Shown in pieces: positions 1 through 12,093 of a stretch of 64,000 bases of DNA. A model generated the notes under the pieces. That model was given only the letters and a program-made list of their open reading frames with translations. It was not told the origin of the DNA and searched no databases. The position numbers and the translations under genes were made by a program. The stretch is from Megaleporinus macrocephalus (taxonomy: Eukaryota; Chordata; Actinopteri; Characiformes; Anostomidae). The stretch's first letter is position 1; each line of letters begins with the position of its first letter. The stretch is taken from NCBI GenBank assembly GCA_021613375.1, contig CM038720.1:11118962-11182961 (forward strand), read 5' to 3'.

Positions 1-442
1 ACAAAATACAGTACATAAGACATAAACACGTGACAGTTCATTCAAAACAAGACAATTTATGCAAAGCCAGTAAGTACAGGATATGCAAAAGTAACTGCAG
101 TAACAGTAACCGCGACTGTCGGTGTCAGAATGTGGCTGGAACTGGTGCAAACAGCAGTTAACATAAATATGTGGTGGAGTAATGAATATGTAGTACAGCG
201 AATACAGCTAAGTGCAGATACAGCAGAGGTACAGGGGTGGAGGTAGTCGCAGTTAAGTGGTGGTTGTAAACAGTTGATGTAAATATACAAGCGTGCGGTG
301 CAGGTACAGAGAACAGCAGCCTAATGTTCAGGTAAACAGCTTAATATGTGTACAGAGATGTTTCAGGTGTATGGAATATACACTTATACACTAGTAAAAA
401 GATAGCACACTTAAATAAGTCATTTTTCTGCTTGCTTAAGTT
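1..442. other. No gene seen
   Basis: Low-complexity-leaning sequence with scattered ACAGTA/GCAGTA words. No conserved frame, RNA gene or transposon end recognised. Confidence 0.5.
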
Positions 443-450
443 GTTTTTGC

Positions 451-1316
451 TAGAGATGGACTGATCAGCGTTTTTGAGGCTGATTCCGATCGCCGTTCAC
501 CTTTCAGCGCAATCGGCTGATAGCTGATACCGATAGAGGGCGGGGTATACGCCACAGCAGGGCTACATGTAATTATTAGCGCTAGCAAGTCATGAAACAT
601 GGTCTTAACTGGTTTATTACCATTTTTAACGAGCTCATATGAAACAGCATAATATTTTTAACAAAATTACATTATAAAAAATATCCCCAATACTACAATC
701 ATTCAATTTAGACCCTTTATTTAAAATGAAAAAAGCTAATTAAATGAATGCAGTAAAAACTGTTAAACAGACTGTTATTTTAAACGACAATCTGTAATCA
801 TTAAATGTAGAATATTGAATTGTTGCTGCTGTTCTGTTCGTACCGGTCAGATCTGGTCTGTATGGTGTTCTGGGTTGTTTGTTTTGTGTTAGCTGTGCGT
901 GCTAGCTCTGCTGTTTGCTGATACTCACTGTATTCAGCTGTGTGCAGTGTCGTATCAGATCAGTAGAGTTAAATATCTTTGTCTTGGTTCTTCAACTAGA
1001 CACATACGGTAAACACTGCCAGACAGACAATATGCTTTTCTCGTGACGTCGCTGCTTCAGTCAGTCTGTGGAAAATGAAAGGGTGTGTATTTCCACCTAG
1101 TGGTTCAGATAGGAATTGCAGGGAGCTGGCCGGAGGGCTCCTCTTCCTGGATTAAACACTAGCTGGAAATACAGAAATTAGGCTCATTTGTTTAACGCCA
1201 TCGGTCGGCTCTCAGGATCGGCTAAATTAGAGAAATATCGGCCGATCACCAATCACATATTTTAATTAAAAAATCAGCCGATACCGATACATAGCCGATC
1301 GATCCTTCCATCTCTA
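451..1316. mobile_element. hAT-type non-autonomous DNA transposon (866 bp)
   Basis: Inverted ends TAGAGATGGAC and TTCCATCTCTA, flanked by 8 bp duplications GTTTTTGC (443-450) and GTTTTTAC (1317-1324), 7 of 8 identical. Subterminal inverted motifs around GATCGGC/GCCGATC lie at both ends (481-540 and 1196-1310). It has no transposase frame. An 8 bp duplication plus TA-G-starting ends indicate the hAT superfamily. Confidence 0.75.
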
Positions 1317-1324
1317 GTTTTTAC

Positions 1325-2099
1325 CAAGTTTAACATTTGGAAAATAATAAAAAGTCAAATAAAGCAGTGGAAATGTGTTCAGGCCACATGTGATGATACA
1401 TTCAAATAAAGCAGATGAACTGTAATTGTATATTAAAGTGTTGAAGTATGTTCACCATTGAGAAAAGGTTCACTTATTTACACTTAGAAAATCAACAAAA
1501 CTGTGTCATTTAACCAGGGCCATACAAACCTTGGCGTGCGGCAGCAGGATGTGCTGGACTGCGCATGAATGTGTGAATCTGTAGCCGATCAGTGTGTGTT
1601 TGTGCGTATCTCAGCAGTGAGTCAGGTTTCTGTCTGACCTTGCAGATTTGTCATCGCTGATCTGGACAAGCTTTGTTGGTGTTGTGTATAAGAGGAGCGA
1701 GCTGATGGACAGACTGAAAGTTGCTGTTATGATGCCGTGGTTGAGAGTATGTGGAGAGTATTGGCCTTGGGCTCAGTCTGTCTGCTAATCTGTGTGTTGT
1801 GTTTTGCTGCTTATCAGCGGCTGTTCTTTCACATTTCCATCAGCCTCATAGTTTACCACCGCCTGCCAAAAGTTTGGGGACGCCACCTAAGCCTTCTAAA
1901 CTTCTGCAGGACTTCTTGATTGCTCGGATCAGATGCACTGGTGTAGGTATGAAGAGGGCCAGCATGTTAGATGCAGGTTTGAACTAAAATCTGCAGGAAG
2001 TAGATCTCCAGGAGGAGGGTCGGTAGCCATCGTGGTAAAGCCAGACACTCATTTAAATGTCAGAGGTGTCTTTGTATATTAATGATACACGCATAGGCT
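1325..2099. other. No gene seen
   Basis: Single-copy-looking DNA. A hydrophobic frame near 1749 (MWRVLALGSVCLLICVLCFA) looks like a signal peptide but has no fitting splice donor. Confidence 0.45.
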
Positions 2100-2107
2100 G
2101 AAAATAC

Positions 2108-2459
2108 TAGGGCTGTGTTTTGGCAAGATCTTGGTGATACAATACGTATCAAGATTCAGCAGTCATGATACAGTATATCTCAATATACTGCAATTTTACT
2201 TTTAAAACTCACCACTATATGAACAGGTTTGCTAATGCTTACAATAGCATTGCGCCCTTATGCTGTTTGTTTATGTTGGAGTGGAGCTGAAAATGGATTA
2301 CCACACTGCCATCTAGTGGTCAGAGGTTTGAACACAACACACAATGATTTACTGTCTGCCAGGAATCAATGTATCGATACTGTGTTTTTGAGAATCAATA
2401 CAGTATCACTAAACATAATATTCCGATATTCGATATTTTAATATTTTCTTACACCCCTA
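2108..2459 (+). mobile_element. hAT-type MITE family A, full copy (352 bp)
   Basis: It begins TAGGGCTGTG and ends ACACCCCTA, with a perfect 8 bp duplication GAAAATAC on both sides (2100-2107 and 2460-2467). The internal sequence contains several ATCGATAC-like motifs. It is the best-preserved of five copies in this window; others lie near 16.5, 28.4, 30.6 and 40.8 kb. Non-coding. Confidence 0.85.
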
Positions 2460-2467
2460 GAAAATAC

Positions 2468-3220
2468 TGATCTTAAATCGTCTAAAATGCTAAGACAGCA
2501 TGACCCTCATGAAGTGAAATATACACACTTTGACACACTTAGATCTCCAAATCCCCTAATTATACATTGTAGAATTAAATCTGCGCCAAAGTCCCCATTG
2601 TCAGCAGAATCCTTGTGTTACTTTTATTATGTACAGCCAGAGCATGTGCTTTTCAAGATTGTGCATGTACATATTAAATACATGCAATTACAACATTTAA
2701 CCATCATGTTATTAATTAAAAAGACTACATAAAATGGCAGAAATGTTTTTTTAGTGAACAAAGTGTGTATTGTTGGTTTGCAATAATTTTCCATGGTAGA
2801 ATCAATCAAGTTTGAAATTTGCAGCTGAAAACATGAAATGTTCAGTCGGCCAGTTTATGATGTTTATGTTGGCAGATCTGTTTTGCAGTTTTATCATTGT
2901 AATAACTTGAGCTTGGTTAGAACACTTGCAATGTATTTGAATATATTTACTGTTTAATTGCTGAACTGAATGAGTTATTATTAAAAATTCTAATATATTT
3001 TTTACTCATTTAAAGTAAAAACAAGAGCTACTTAAAAAAACCTCAACGCCTTTAAAAAAAAGTGCAACAAAAAGTGCTTATTTATAGAAACGTAATAAAT
3101 AAATTGTTACCTCAATTTCACATCTTGACATGTTGGTTTGGACGCGCCTGTGAAGAATAAACATATACGCCTCTTCATTCCTGGCTGAAAAGTCAGTTTT
3201 CGCCGTTTTTAGACCACATT
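2468..3220. other. AT-rich DNA without gene
   Basis: Nothing recognised between the hAT MITE and the minisatellite. Confidence 0.5.
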
Positions 3221-6200
3221 ATTCTCTCTGACTCGCTTTATTCTCTCTGACTCTTTTTATTCTCTCTGACTCGCTTTATTCTCTCTGACTCACTTTATTC
3301 TCTCTGACTAGCTGTATTCTCTCTGACTCACTGTATTCTCTCTGACTCGCTTTATTCTCTCTGACTCGCTTTATTCTCTCTGACTCTTTTTATTCTCTCT
3401 GACTCTCTTTATTCTCTCTGACTCGCTTTATTCTCTCTGACTCTCTTTATTCTCTCTGACTCTCTTTATTCTCTCTGACTAGCTGTATTCTCTCTGACTC
3501 ACTGTATTCTCTCTGACTCGCTTTATTCTCTCTGACTAGCTGTATTCTCTCTGACTCACTGTATTCTCTCTGACTCGCTTTATTCTCTCTGACTCACTGT
3601 ATTCTCTCTGACTCGCTTTATTCTCTCTGACTCGCTTTATTCTCTCTGACTCTTTTTATTCTCTCTGACTCTTTATTTTCTCTGACTCTCTTTATTCTCT
3701 CTGACTCACTTTATTCTCTCTGACTCGCTTTATTCTCTCTGACTCTCTTTATTCTCTCTGACTCTCTTTGTTCTCTCTGACTCACTTTATTCTCTCTGAC
3801 TCTTTTTATTCTCTCTGACTCTCTTTATTCTCTCTGACTCACTTTATTCTCTCTGACTAGCTGTATTCTCTCTGACTAACTGTATTCTCTCTGACTCGCT
3901 TTATTCTCTGACTCGCTTTATTCTCTCTGACTCTTTATTCTCTCTGACTCTCTTTATTCTCTCTGACTCTCTTTATTCTCTCTGACTCACTTTATTCTCT
4001 CTGACTAGCTGTATTCTCTCTGACTCTTTTTATTCTCTCTGACTCTTTTTATTCTCTCTGACTCTCTTTATTCTCTCTGACTCGCTTTATTCTCTCTGAC
4101 TAGCTTTATTCTCTCTGACTCACTTTATTCTCTCTGACTAGCTGTATTCTCTCTGACTCTTTTTATTCTCTCTGACTCTCTTTATTCTCTCTGACTCACT
4201 TTATTCTCTCTGACTCGCTTTATTCTCTCTGACTAGCTTTATTTTCTCTGACTCGCTTTATTCTCTCTGACTAGCTTTATTCTCTCTGACTCACTTTTTT
4301 CTCTTTGACTCGCTTTATTTTCGCTGGCTTGCTTTATTGTCTCTGACTCTTTTTATTCTCTCTGACTAGCTGTATTCTCTCTGACTCACTTTATTCTCTC
4401 TGACTCTTTTTATTCTCTCTGACTCTCTTTATTCTCTCTGACTCTTTATTCTCTCTGACTCTCTTTATTCTCTCTGACTCGCGTTATTCTCTCTGACTCT
4501 TTTTATTCTCTCTGACTCGCTTTATTCTCTCTGACTTTTTATTCTCTCTGACTCGCTTTATTCTCTCTGACTTGCTTTATTCTCTGACTTGGTGGTCTTA
4601 CAATTCACTCGATTGGTCTGTAAGTTTGCTGTGAGTTAGCTTTATTCTCTCTGACTCACTTTATTCTCTCTGACTATCTGTATTCTCTCTGACTCGCTTT
4701 ATTCTCTCTGACTAGCTTTATTTTCTCTGACTCGCTTTATTCTCTCTGACTAGCTTTATTTTCTCTGACTCGCTTTATTCTCTCTGACTCGCTTTATTCT
4801 CTCTGACTCTTTTTATTCTCTCTGACTCTCTTTATTCTCTCTCACTCGCTTTATTCTCTCTGACTCTTTTTATTCTCTCTGACTCTATTCTCTCTGACTC
4901 GCTTTATTCTCTCTGACTCACTTTATTCTCTCTGACTCTTTTTATTCTCTCTGACTCTCTTTATTCTCTCTGACTCTCTTTATTCTCTCTGACTCTTTAT
5001 TCTCTCTGACTCTCTTTATTCTCTCTGACTCTCTTTATTCTTTCTGACTCTCTTTATTCTCTCTGACTAGCTGTATTCTCTCTGACTCTTTTTATTCTCT
5101 CTGACTCTTTTTATTCTCTCTGACTCTCTTTATTCTCTCTGACTCTTTTTATTCTCTCTGACTCTTTTTATTCTCTCTGACTCTTTTTATTCTCTCTGAC
5201 TCGCTTTATTCTCTCTGACTCTTTTTATTCTCTCTGACTCTTTTTATTCTCTCTGACTCGCTTTATTCTCTCTGACTCACTTTATTCTCTCTGACTCGCT
5301 TTATTCTCTCTGACTCTTTTTATTCTCTCTGACTCTATTCTCTCTGACTCGCTTTATTCTCTCTGACTCACTTTATTCTCTCTGACTCTTTTTATTCTCT
5401 CTGACTCTCTTTATTCTCTCTGACTCTTTATTCTCTCTGACTCTCTTTATTCTCTCTGACTCTCTTTATTCTTTCTGACTCTCTTTATTCTCTCTGACTA
5501 GCTGTATTCTCTCTGACTCTTTTTGTTCTCTCTGACTCTTTTTATTCTCTCTGACTCTCTTTATTCTCTCTGACTCTTTTTATTCTCTCTGACTCTTTTT
5601 ATTCTCTCTGACTCTCTTTATTCTCTCTGACTCTTTTTATTCTCTCTGACTCTCTTTATTCTCTCTGACTCGCTTTATTTTCTCTGACTCTTTTTATTCT
5701 CTCTGACTCGCTTTATTCTCTCTGACTCACTTTATTCTCTCTGACTCTATTCTCTCTGACTCTTTTTATTCTCTCTGACTCTATTCTCTCTGACTCTTTT
5801 TATTCTCTCTGACTCTTTTTATTCTCTCTGACTCTCTTTATTCTCTCTGACTCTCTTTATTCTCTCTGACTCTTTATTCTCTCTGACTCTCTTTATTCTC
5901 TCTGACTCTCTTTATTCTTTCTGACTCTTTATTCTCTCTGACTCTCTTTATTCTCTCTGACTCTTTATTCTCTCTGACTCTCATTATTCTCTCTGACTCT
6001 CTTCATTCTTTCTGACTCTCTTTATTCTCTCTGACTAGCTGTATTCTCTCTGACTCTTTTTATTCTCTCTGACTCTTTTTATTCTCTCTGACTCTCTTTA
6101 TTCTCTCTGACTCTTTTTATTCTCTCTGACTCCTTTTATTCTCTCTGACTCTCTTTATTCCCTCTGACTCTTTTTATTCTCTCTGACTCTTTTTATTCTC

Positions 6201-6299
6201 TCTGACTCGCTTTATTCTCTCTGACTCACTTTATTCTCTCTGACTCACTTTATTGTCTCTGACTCGCTTTATTCTCTCTGACTCGCTTTATTCTCTGAC
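3221..6299. repeat. Large minisatellite, ~18-19 bp pyrimidine-rich unit
   Basis: About 3.1 kb of tandem units of the form TTTATTCTCTCTGACTCGC; the last few bases vary (TCGC, TCAC, TCTC, TAGC, TCTT), giving roughly 160 units. Higher-order repetition is visible: a run of unit types beginning near 4881 recurs near 5331. A ~50 bp non-unit sequence (4589-4640) interrupts it and matches the sequence just right of the array (6299-6345). Confidence 0.92.
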
Positions 6300-6349
6300 T
6301 TGGTGGTCTTACAATTCACTCGATTGGTCTGTGAGTTTGCTGTATACCA

Positions 6350-6798
6350 TAAAGACAAGAAAAGCCTCTTAAAATAAACACTGAGAAATTGAAAACGTTC
6401 TCAGTAGTTTATGGGTTTGGGTCCGCATTGGACAACATCTGCGCGGCCCACCTTTCAGTGACCTGTGTTCTATAGTAATAACAAATGAACTGTTCGTTCT
6501 AGATAAGCTATTTATTTTTCTTAATTATTGAAATTATTGAAATCAAGGTGTCTGCTGTCTAATTTAAGTTTTTGTATGGAGGCCATTAAAGGTCTTTACC
6601 AGCAGACTTGTTGAAGGAGAGGTGTGGTCACCTGTGGAGCCTCTGAGCAGAAGAGACAATGCTGTGGCCACTGAGGAACTTAAAAAGCTGCGCGAGGTTG
6701 TTTTGTGGTAGCAGTGCCGTGGGCTCAGTGCGTTGCTTAACCACAAAGACTAATGGTGCATTATCGAGCCCTGAGGGACTCCACTCAGTCTACACACA
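6350..6798. other. No gene seen
   Basis: Single-copy-looking DNA between the minisatellite and a CT tract; no conserved frame. Confidence 0.5.
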
Positions 6799-6799
6799 T

Positions 6800-6846
<47 letters not shown>

Positions 6847-7025
6847 CTTCCCCTCTTTTACTCTCTCTTTCTCTTTCTCAGTCTCTCTCTGTCTGTCTCT
6901 CGTTTTGTTTCTCCTACTGTATCTCTCTTTCTCCTACTGTCTGTCACTCTTTCACTGTTTCTCTGTCTCTTTCTCGCTCTCTCTCTCTCTTTCTCGCTCT
7001 CTCAGTCTCTTTTTTCTCTCTCTTT
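6799..7025. repeat. (CT)n / TCTC-rich low-complexity tract
   Basis: Imperfect CT-rich sequence with some TTTC and GTCT interruptions. Long serine/leucine frames through it are a composition effect. Confidence 0.85.
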
Positions 7026-7299
7026 GGAACTTGACAGATTGTGAAGGATGATCAGGGCAAATGAATTTTCCTGGATTGATCAGTAAATAAATTGAAATGT
7101 GGTCACCGTGTCATATCTATATGCTTTGGAAGTAAAACAAAGTGCTTTCTGTTTTATTTATTCTTTTATTTTGTTTTACTTTAATATTTGGGTGAGATTT
7201 GAAGCTATATTAAGCCCATTCAGTCGGTTCAACTGGTTCTCCAGAAGCACTTCATCAGTCTGTGACAAATGAAAACAGAAAGAGGGAGAGAAAGGGGGG

Positions 7300-7624
7300 C
7301 TCCCTGTTAAAGGTGCTGGGCTAAAACGGCTTCATTTGGTGGAGCTGGAGCGTATGTGAGGCCCCTGCTGTGTTTATATCTCCTCAGGTCTTTAAAAGGC
7401 CTGCCTGACAGCGCAGGCGTTATTAATGGAGCACACTCCACCGCTCTCTCAGCTCCGTCCCGGGACGGTAGACTGGGCCGGCTGCTGGCCGCTAGGCCGG
7501 GGTCTGTAGCTCTGAAGCTGCGAGCCTCTTCGCCTCCCCTCCGTAGACCCTGGGAAGCCATCCGGAGTTCAGCACTCACCCCGCATCCCCCCCAGCCACA
7601 CCAACCACAGCCATCTATCATGCT
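7300..7624 (+). promoter_or_regulatory. CpG-rich block with splice donor; possible bmpr1b 5' non-coding exon
   Basis: A GC- and CpG-rich stretch (densest 7440-7600) in otherwise AT-rich DNA ends at a strong donor, GTGAGTAA from 7625. It has no conserved protein frame. It is the best candidate in the window for a promoter-proximal 5' UTR exon of bmpr1b, whose first visible exon (16104) clearly has an upstream partner. The link is inference. Confidence 0.35.
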
Positions 7625-7629
7625 GTGAG

Positions 7630-8226
7630 TAAATTTGGAGAGGTGGGTTTACACCAGGGGTGAGGGGGTTATGCACGTCCTTAATGGAGCCAAATGAGAG
7701 AATAAACAGCGTGCTAAGGATGGATATTTATATTGCTTTTAAGCCCCCCCCCCCTTCTTTTCTCAGCTTAAGTCCTCACTTTTTTTTTTAGCTTAGAAGT
7801 GTTAACAGAAATTAAAAACAGGATCGCCTAGTTTTAACATCACAGCTCCCTGTTAACATGTGGTAATGAGTCATGATGCATTGATCTTAAGTAATGTAAA
7901 TGTATAGCTTGGTAAAGTTTACAATTTCAGATATAGTCAATCGACCAAGACATTTTAGAACTAGAGCTATGAGGCTATGAGGCTCATGTTGTTAACAAAC
8001 ACTAGAACTCAGTAGTCACCCAAATAGTACATTTTTTTTTTGTTAAAAATACATCCCCAAAAGATATTTTTAAATATGAAAAATTTTTATATAGTTTTAG
8101 TTTCTTTGACATTTTTTAAATGTATTTCTTTTTGCTGCAATAAGTTAAAAGGATACCACATATGTAAATATAAACAATAAGCATATAAATGCTTAGTCTA
8201 ACAGCAGTATATCATAAATATATATC
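7630..8226. other. No gene seen
   Basis: AT-rich; would be intron if 7300-7624 is a 5' exon of bmpr1b. Confidence 0.45.
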
Positions 8227-9950
8227 TACTCTACCAGTCAAACGTTTTAGTACACTACCATTAAAACGTTTTAATACTCTACCAGTCAAACGTTTTAGAT
8301 ACACTACCATTCAAACGTTTTAATACTCTACCAGTCAAACGTTTTAGATACACTACCATTCAAACGTTTTAATACTCTACCAGTCAAACGTTTTAGATAC
8401 ACTACCAGACAAACGTTTTAGTACACTACCAGTCAAACGTTTTAGATACACTACCATTCAAACGTTTTAATACTCTACCAGTCAAACGTTTTAGATACAC
8501 TACCAGTCAAACGTTTTAGTACACTACCAGTCAAACGTTTTAGATACACTACCATTCAAACGTTTTAATACTCTACCAGTCAAACGTTTTAGATACACTA
8601 CCAGTCAAACGTTTTAGATACACTACCATTCAAACGTTTTAATACTCTACCAGTCAAACGTTTTAAATCACTACCATTCAAATGTTTTAATACTTTACCA
8701 GTCAAACGTTTTAGTACACTACCACTCAAACGTTTTAATACACTACCAGCCAAACATTTTAGTACACTACCAGTCAAATGTTTTAGATACACTACCAGTC
8801 AAACGTTTTAGATACACTACCAGTCAAACGTTTTAGTACACTACCACTCAAACGTTTTAATACACTACCAGCCAAACATTTTAGTACACTACCAGTCAAA
8901 CGTTTTAGTACACTACCAGTCAAACGTTTTAATACACTACCACTCAAACGTTTTAGATACACTACCAGCCAAACGTTTTAGATACACTACCAGCCAAACA
9001 TTTTAGTACACTACCAGTCAAATGTTTTAGATACACTACCAGTCAAACGTTTTAGATACACTACCAGTCAAACGTTTTAGTACACTACCAGCCAAACGTT
9101 TTAGTACACTACCAGTCAAACGTTTTAGTACACTACCAGTCAAACGTTTTAGATACACTACCAGTCAAACATTTTAGATACACTACCATTCAAACGTTTT
9201 AGTACACTACCAGTCAAACGTTTTAGTACACTACCAGTCAAACGTTTTAGTACACTACCAGTCAAACGTTTTAGTACACTACCAGTCAAACATTTTAGAT
9301 ACACTACCATTCAAACGTTTTAGTACACTACCAGCCAAACGTTTTAGATACACTACCAGTCAAACGTTTTAGTACACTACCAGCCAAACGTTTTAGTACA
9401 CTACCAGTCAAACGTTTTAGATACACTACCAGTCAAACATTTTAGATACACTACCAGCCAAACGTTTTAGATACACTATCTATCAAACGTTTTAGTACAC
9501 TACCAGCCAAACGTTTTAGTACACTACCAGTCAAACATTTTAGATACACTACCAGCCAAACGTTTTAGATACACTATCTATCAAACGTTTTAGTACACTA
9601 CCAGCCAAACGTTTTAGTACACTACCAGTCAAACGTTTTAGTACACTACCAGCCAAACGTTTTAGATACACTATCTATCAAACGTTTTAGTACACTACCA
9701 GTCAAACGTTTTAGATACACTACCAGCCAAACGTTTTAGATACACTATCTATCAAACGTTTTAGATACACTACCAGCCAAACGTTTTAGATACACTATCT
9801 ATCAAACGTTTTAGATACACTACCAGCCAAACGTTTTAGTACACTACCAGTCAAACGTTTTAGATACACTACCAGCCAAACGTTTTAGATACACTACCAG
9901 CCAAACGTTTTAGTACACTACCAGTCTAAAACTTCTGAACGGTAATGTAT
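8227..9950. repeat. Minisatellite of 24-25 bp units related to a Tc1-like terminal repeat
   Basis: About 70 tandem units of the form ACTACCAGTCAAACGTTTTA plus GTAC or GATAC, with variants (CATTC, CAGCC, TATCTATC). It ends at 9925-9950 with a sequence that, read on the other strand, is ATACATTACCGTTCAGAAGT plus TTTAGA, an inverted relative of the unit. Each unit resembles the terminal repeat of the Tc1-like element at 43.2 kb. Confidence 0.88.
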
Positions 9951-10998
9951 CTTACACTAAATTACACAGAATTTTATCCACATACAGTTTAAAGTTTACA
10001 CCCCAAGTACTGACCCCATCCACAGTGTAAACGCTGCAAAACCTCAAGACTGAGAAAGTTTTGTGTCGGTTCTCTGGCAGCATTTCTTGATCTGTAAGAC
10101 GTGGACGCTTTTGATATAACAGTCAAGGCCACTGCCATCTGCCCGTTTATCGTGATACCGCCTCCCATGTCAGCGCAGTACGAACTGTTCTCTTTAACAG
10201 TACACACTGTCCATGTGGTGCCAGGGCCTGACTCAGTACAAATTAATCACCAACACTCAACACTAACAAGCTGTTCCGCTTAATGCACAGTCCGTGTGTT
10301 CGCAACTGTTGATATTAGAGCAGGGAGCTTTTCTGAGGTACAAAAATTGTGGAAATTGGTGACGTGGCCTATTTTAAAGCTTGGACCGTCAGCGAAAGGT
10401 GTCTGAGATAGGCCAGGACAGCTGTGTACCTACATTTTGCTGGAACCTCGCAGGCCAATGATCAATGTGTTATCGTTTTGAATACACGCTCGGCCCAAAT
10501 AAGGCAGAGGGTCGTGCTCTGTTGCTTTTGGAAAACCACAAAAGCTTTTTTTCCCCCTTTCATTTCAGTGTTATGTATTTAGATGAGTGTGCTTTGTTCT
10601 GCTAGCGTACACGCTTGTATATCTCAGGGTGACATCGTGGCAGCCCTGTTTGTGCACAGTGTAATAGCAAAATAAATGACTGTGTCTGGGAGCTTGTGAG
10701 AGGCAGTGGATCAATGTTGGCTTAGTTTCAGCCATGCCATCTGATTTATGTCCTACAATAAGTGAGTGTGAATAGTAGTCTGGGATATGCCTGTGGCCTG
10801 CAGAGGCTCCTCACACATGGCTGATATTCGGATCAATCTTCTACTTCACTGTCACTGAACCGAGGTCCTCTGAGACTTGTTTGGCCACTTGCTGAGTCTG
10901 TTTCAGTGTAACATCTATCAGTGTAAGAGGTCCAGGTCTGAAGTATACAAGCCAGAGCTTCAGAAAGTCTGCTGAAGAATGTTTAGTCTGCCACACCA
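9951..10998. other. No gene seen
   Basis: Mixed composition, no recognised repeat or exon. Frames on both strands at 9989-10283 overlap and lack similarity to known proteins. Confidence 0.45.
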
Positions 10999-11479
10999 GT
11001 GCTGCACAGCACATCATTTGTTAATCGTTATTGCGATATTTGATAGGCCCCAGTGTAAATATATTGGGTAAATAAGAATTTGACAATAACCCAAGGCTAG
11101 AATATTCACTGCGACACTAACAAGAGCAATATAAAATAGAGAGAATGACAATTTAAGTGTTTTCAGTGCATTAAGAATGCCAATGTAGGTGGAGTCTTTG
11201 GATGCCCTTGCACTCTAGCTGAACATAGTCATTGCTAAAACAGCATACCTCATCTGAACGAGTCCAATTTGGTCTTACTCTAAGGACAAGGCAGTTTCAA
11301 ATACAACCAACATCTTAGACTAAACTTTGGAGATGTGGAAACCATCACTGTAGTTTTCTTTGATAAACTGAAAGTGAGTCCCTAAAAGAATGGAGGTTAT
11401 GATAAATGCAAAGAGTGGACACATTCAATATTGACAATCACGATATATTTGATTTATACATTTGATTTTTGGGCAGTAC
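10999..11479. mobile_element. Possible MITE with short inverted ends
   Basis: It starts CAGTGCTGCACA and ends GGGCAGTACTG, an imperfect inverted pair, and both subterminal parts carry CGATAT-type motifs (TTGCGATATTTG, CACGATATATTTG). No clean target duplication is visible, so the borders are uncertain. Confidence 0.45.
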
Positions 11480-11862
11480 TGTATTCATATTTGTATGAAG
11501 GAATGGAGAGATGCTCTAACTAATGTGAAAGAAGAAGAATGACAACCACGCTGTGAAAAACTCCCTGCGTAGCGTGCAAACGCAACACACTGCCTCAGAG
11601 CTTTCAACAACTTGATGGTGAGTGGTGCGTGAATAGCTGTGACATAACAAGCATTAAGATGCATCAGTGCAGATGTTCTCCAAAGGAAGTTGTCAACAAG
11701 ACTGTTAGTCTATCACGCTGATGCAGGGGTAGTTCTTCTTGTACATTGGTATAAGTGTTGTGTTCACTAAAGTGTTGTGTTCACTCATCACACTAAAGCA
11801 TTATATAGAAATGTAGAATCTTTAGAAATATATATCATATATATAATTATATAGAAATGTAG

Positions 11863-11864
<2 letters not shown>

Positions 11865-11920
<56 letters not shown>
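11865..11920. repeat. (TA)n microsatellite
   Basis: About 28 TA units, directly next to the left end of the MITE at 11922. Confidence 0.95.
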
Positions 11921-11921
<1 letters not shown>

Positions 11922-11922
<1 letters not shown>

Positions 11923-12093
11923 TCGCTGTCCAATGAAAAACAGGTATCTCCAATTGGCAACTTTATTTGGAGCATTTCTATTGGTCCATTCATCATAAAA
12001 TATTCCCACAATGTAAACAGCAGCTGCTGCATTTAATTGATGTAGAAAAATAGAAATCAAAGTGAAGATACATGTTTTTCATTGGACAGTGAC
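11922..12093. mobile_element. MITE family B, copy 1 (172 bp)
   Basis: Inverted ends GTCGCTGTCCAATGAAAAAC and its near-complement at the right (GTTTTTCATTGGACAGTGAC), extending ~28 bp with few mismatches. No coding frame. Superfamily unknown; other copies are at 28200 and 43151. Confidence 0.75.

Noticed and set aside
1737..1919. Signal-peptide-like frame (MWRVLALGSVCLLICVLCFA) as the missing first bmpr1b exon
   Set aside because: No donor in the required phase follows it and it does not resemble known BMPR1B N-termini.
3221..6299. CRISPR-like or telomeric array
   Set aside because: Units are contiguous with no unique spacers and do not match TTAGGG; this is a minisatellite in a vertebrate genome.
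6659..7051. 130-residue + strand frame
   Set aside because: Mostly SLSLSL from the (CT)n tract; no domain.
11788..12060. 90-residue frame with a YIYIYI run
   Set aside because: Encoded by the (TA)n tract and MITE family B.
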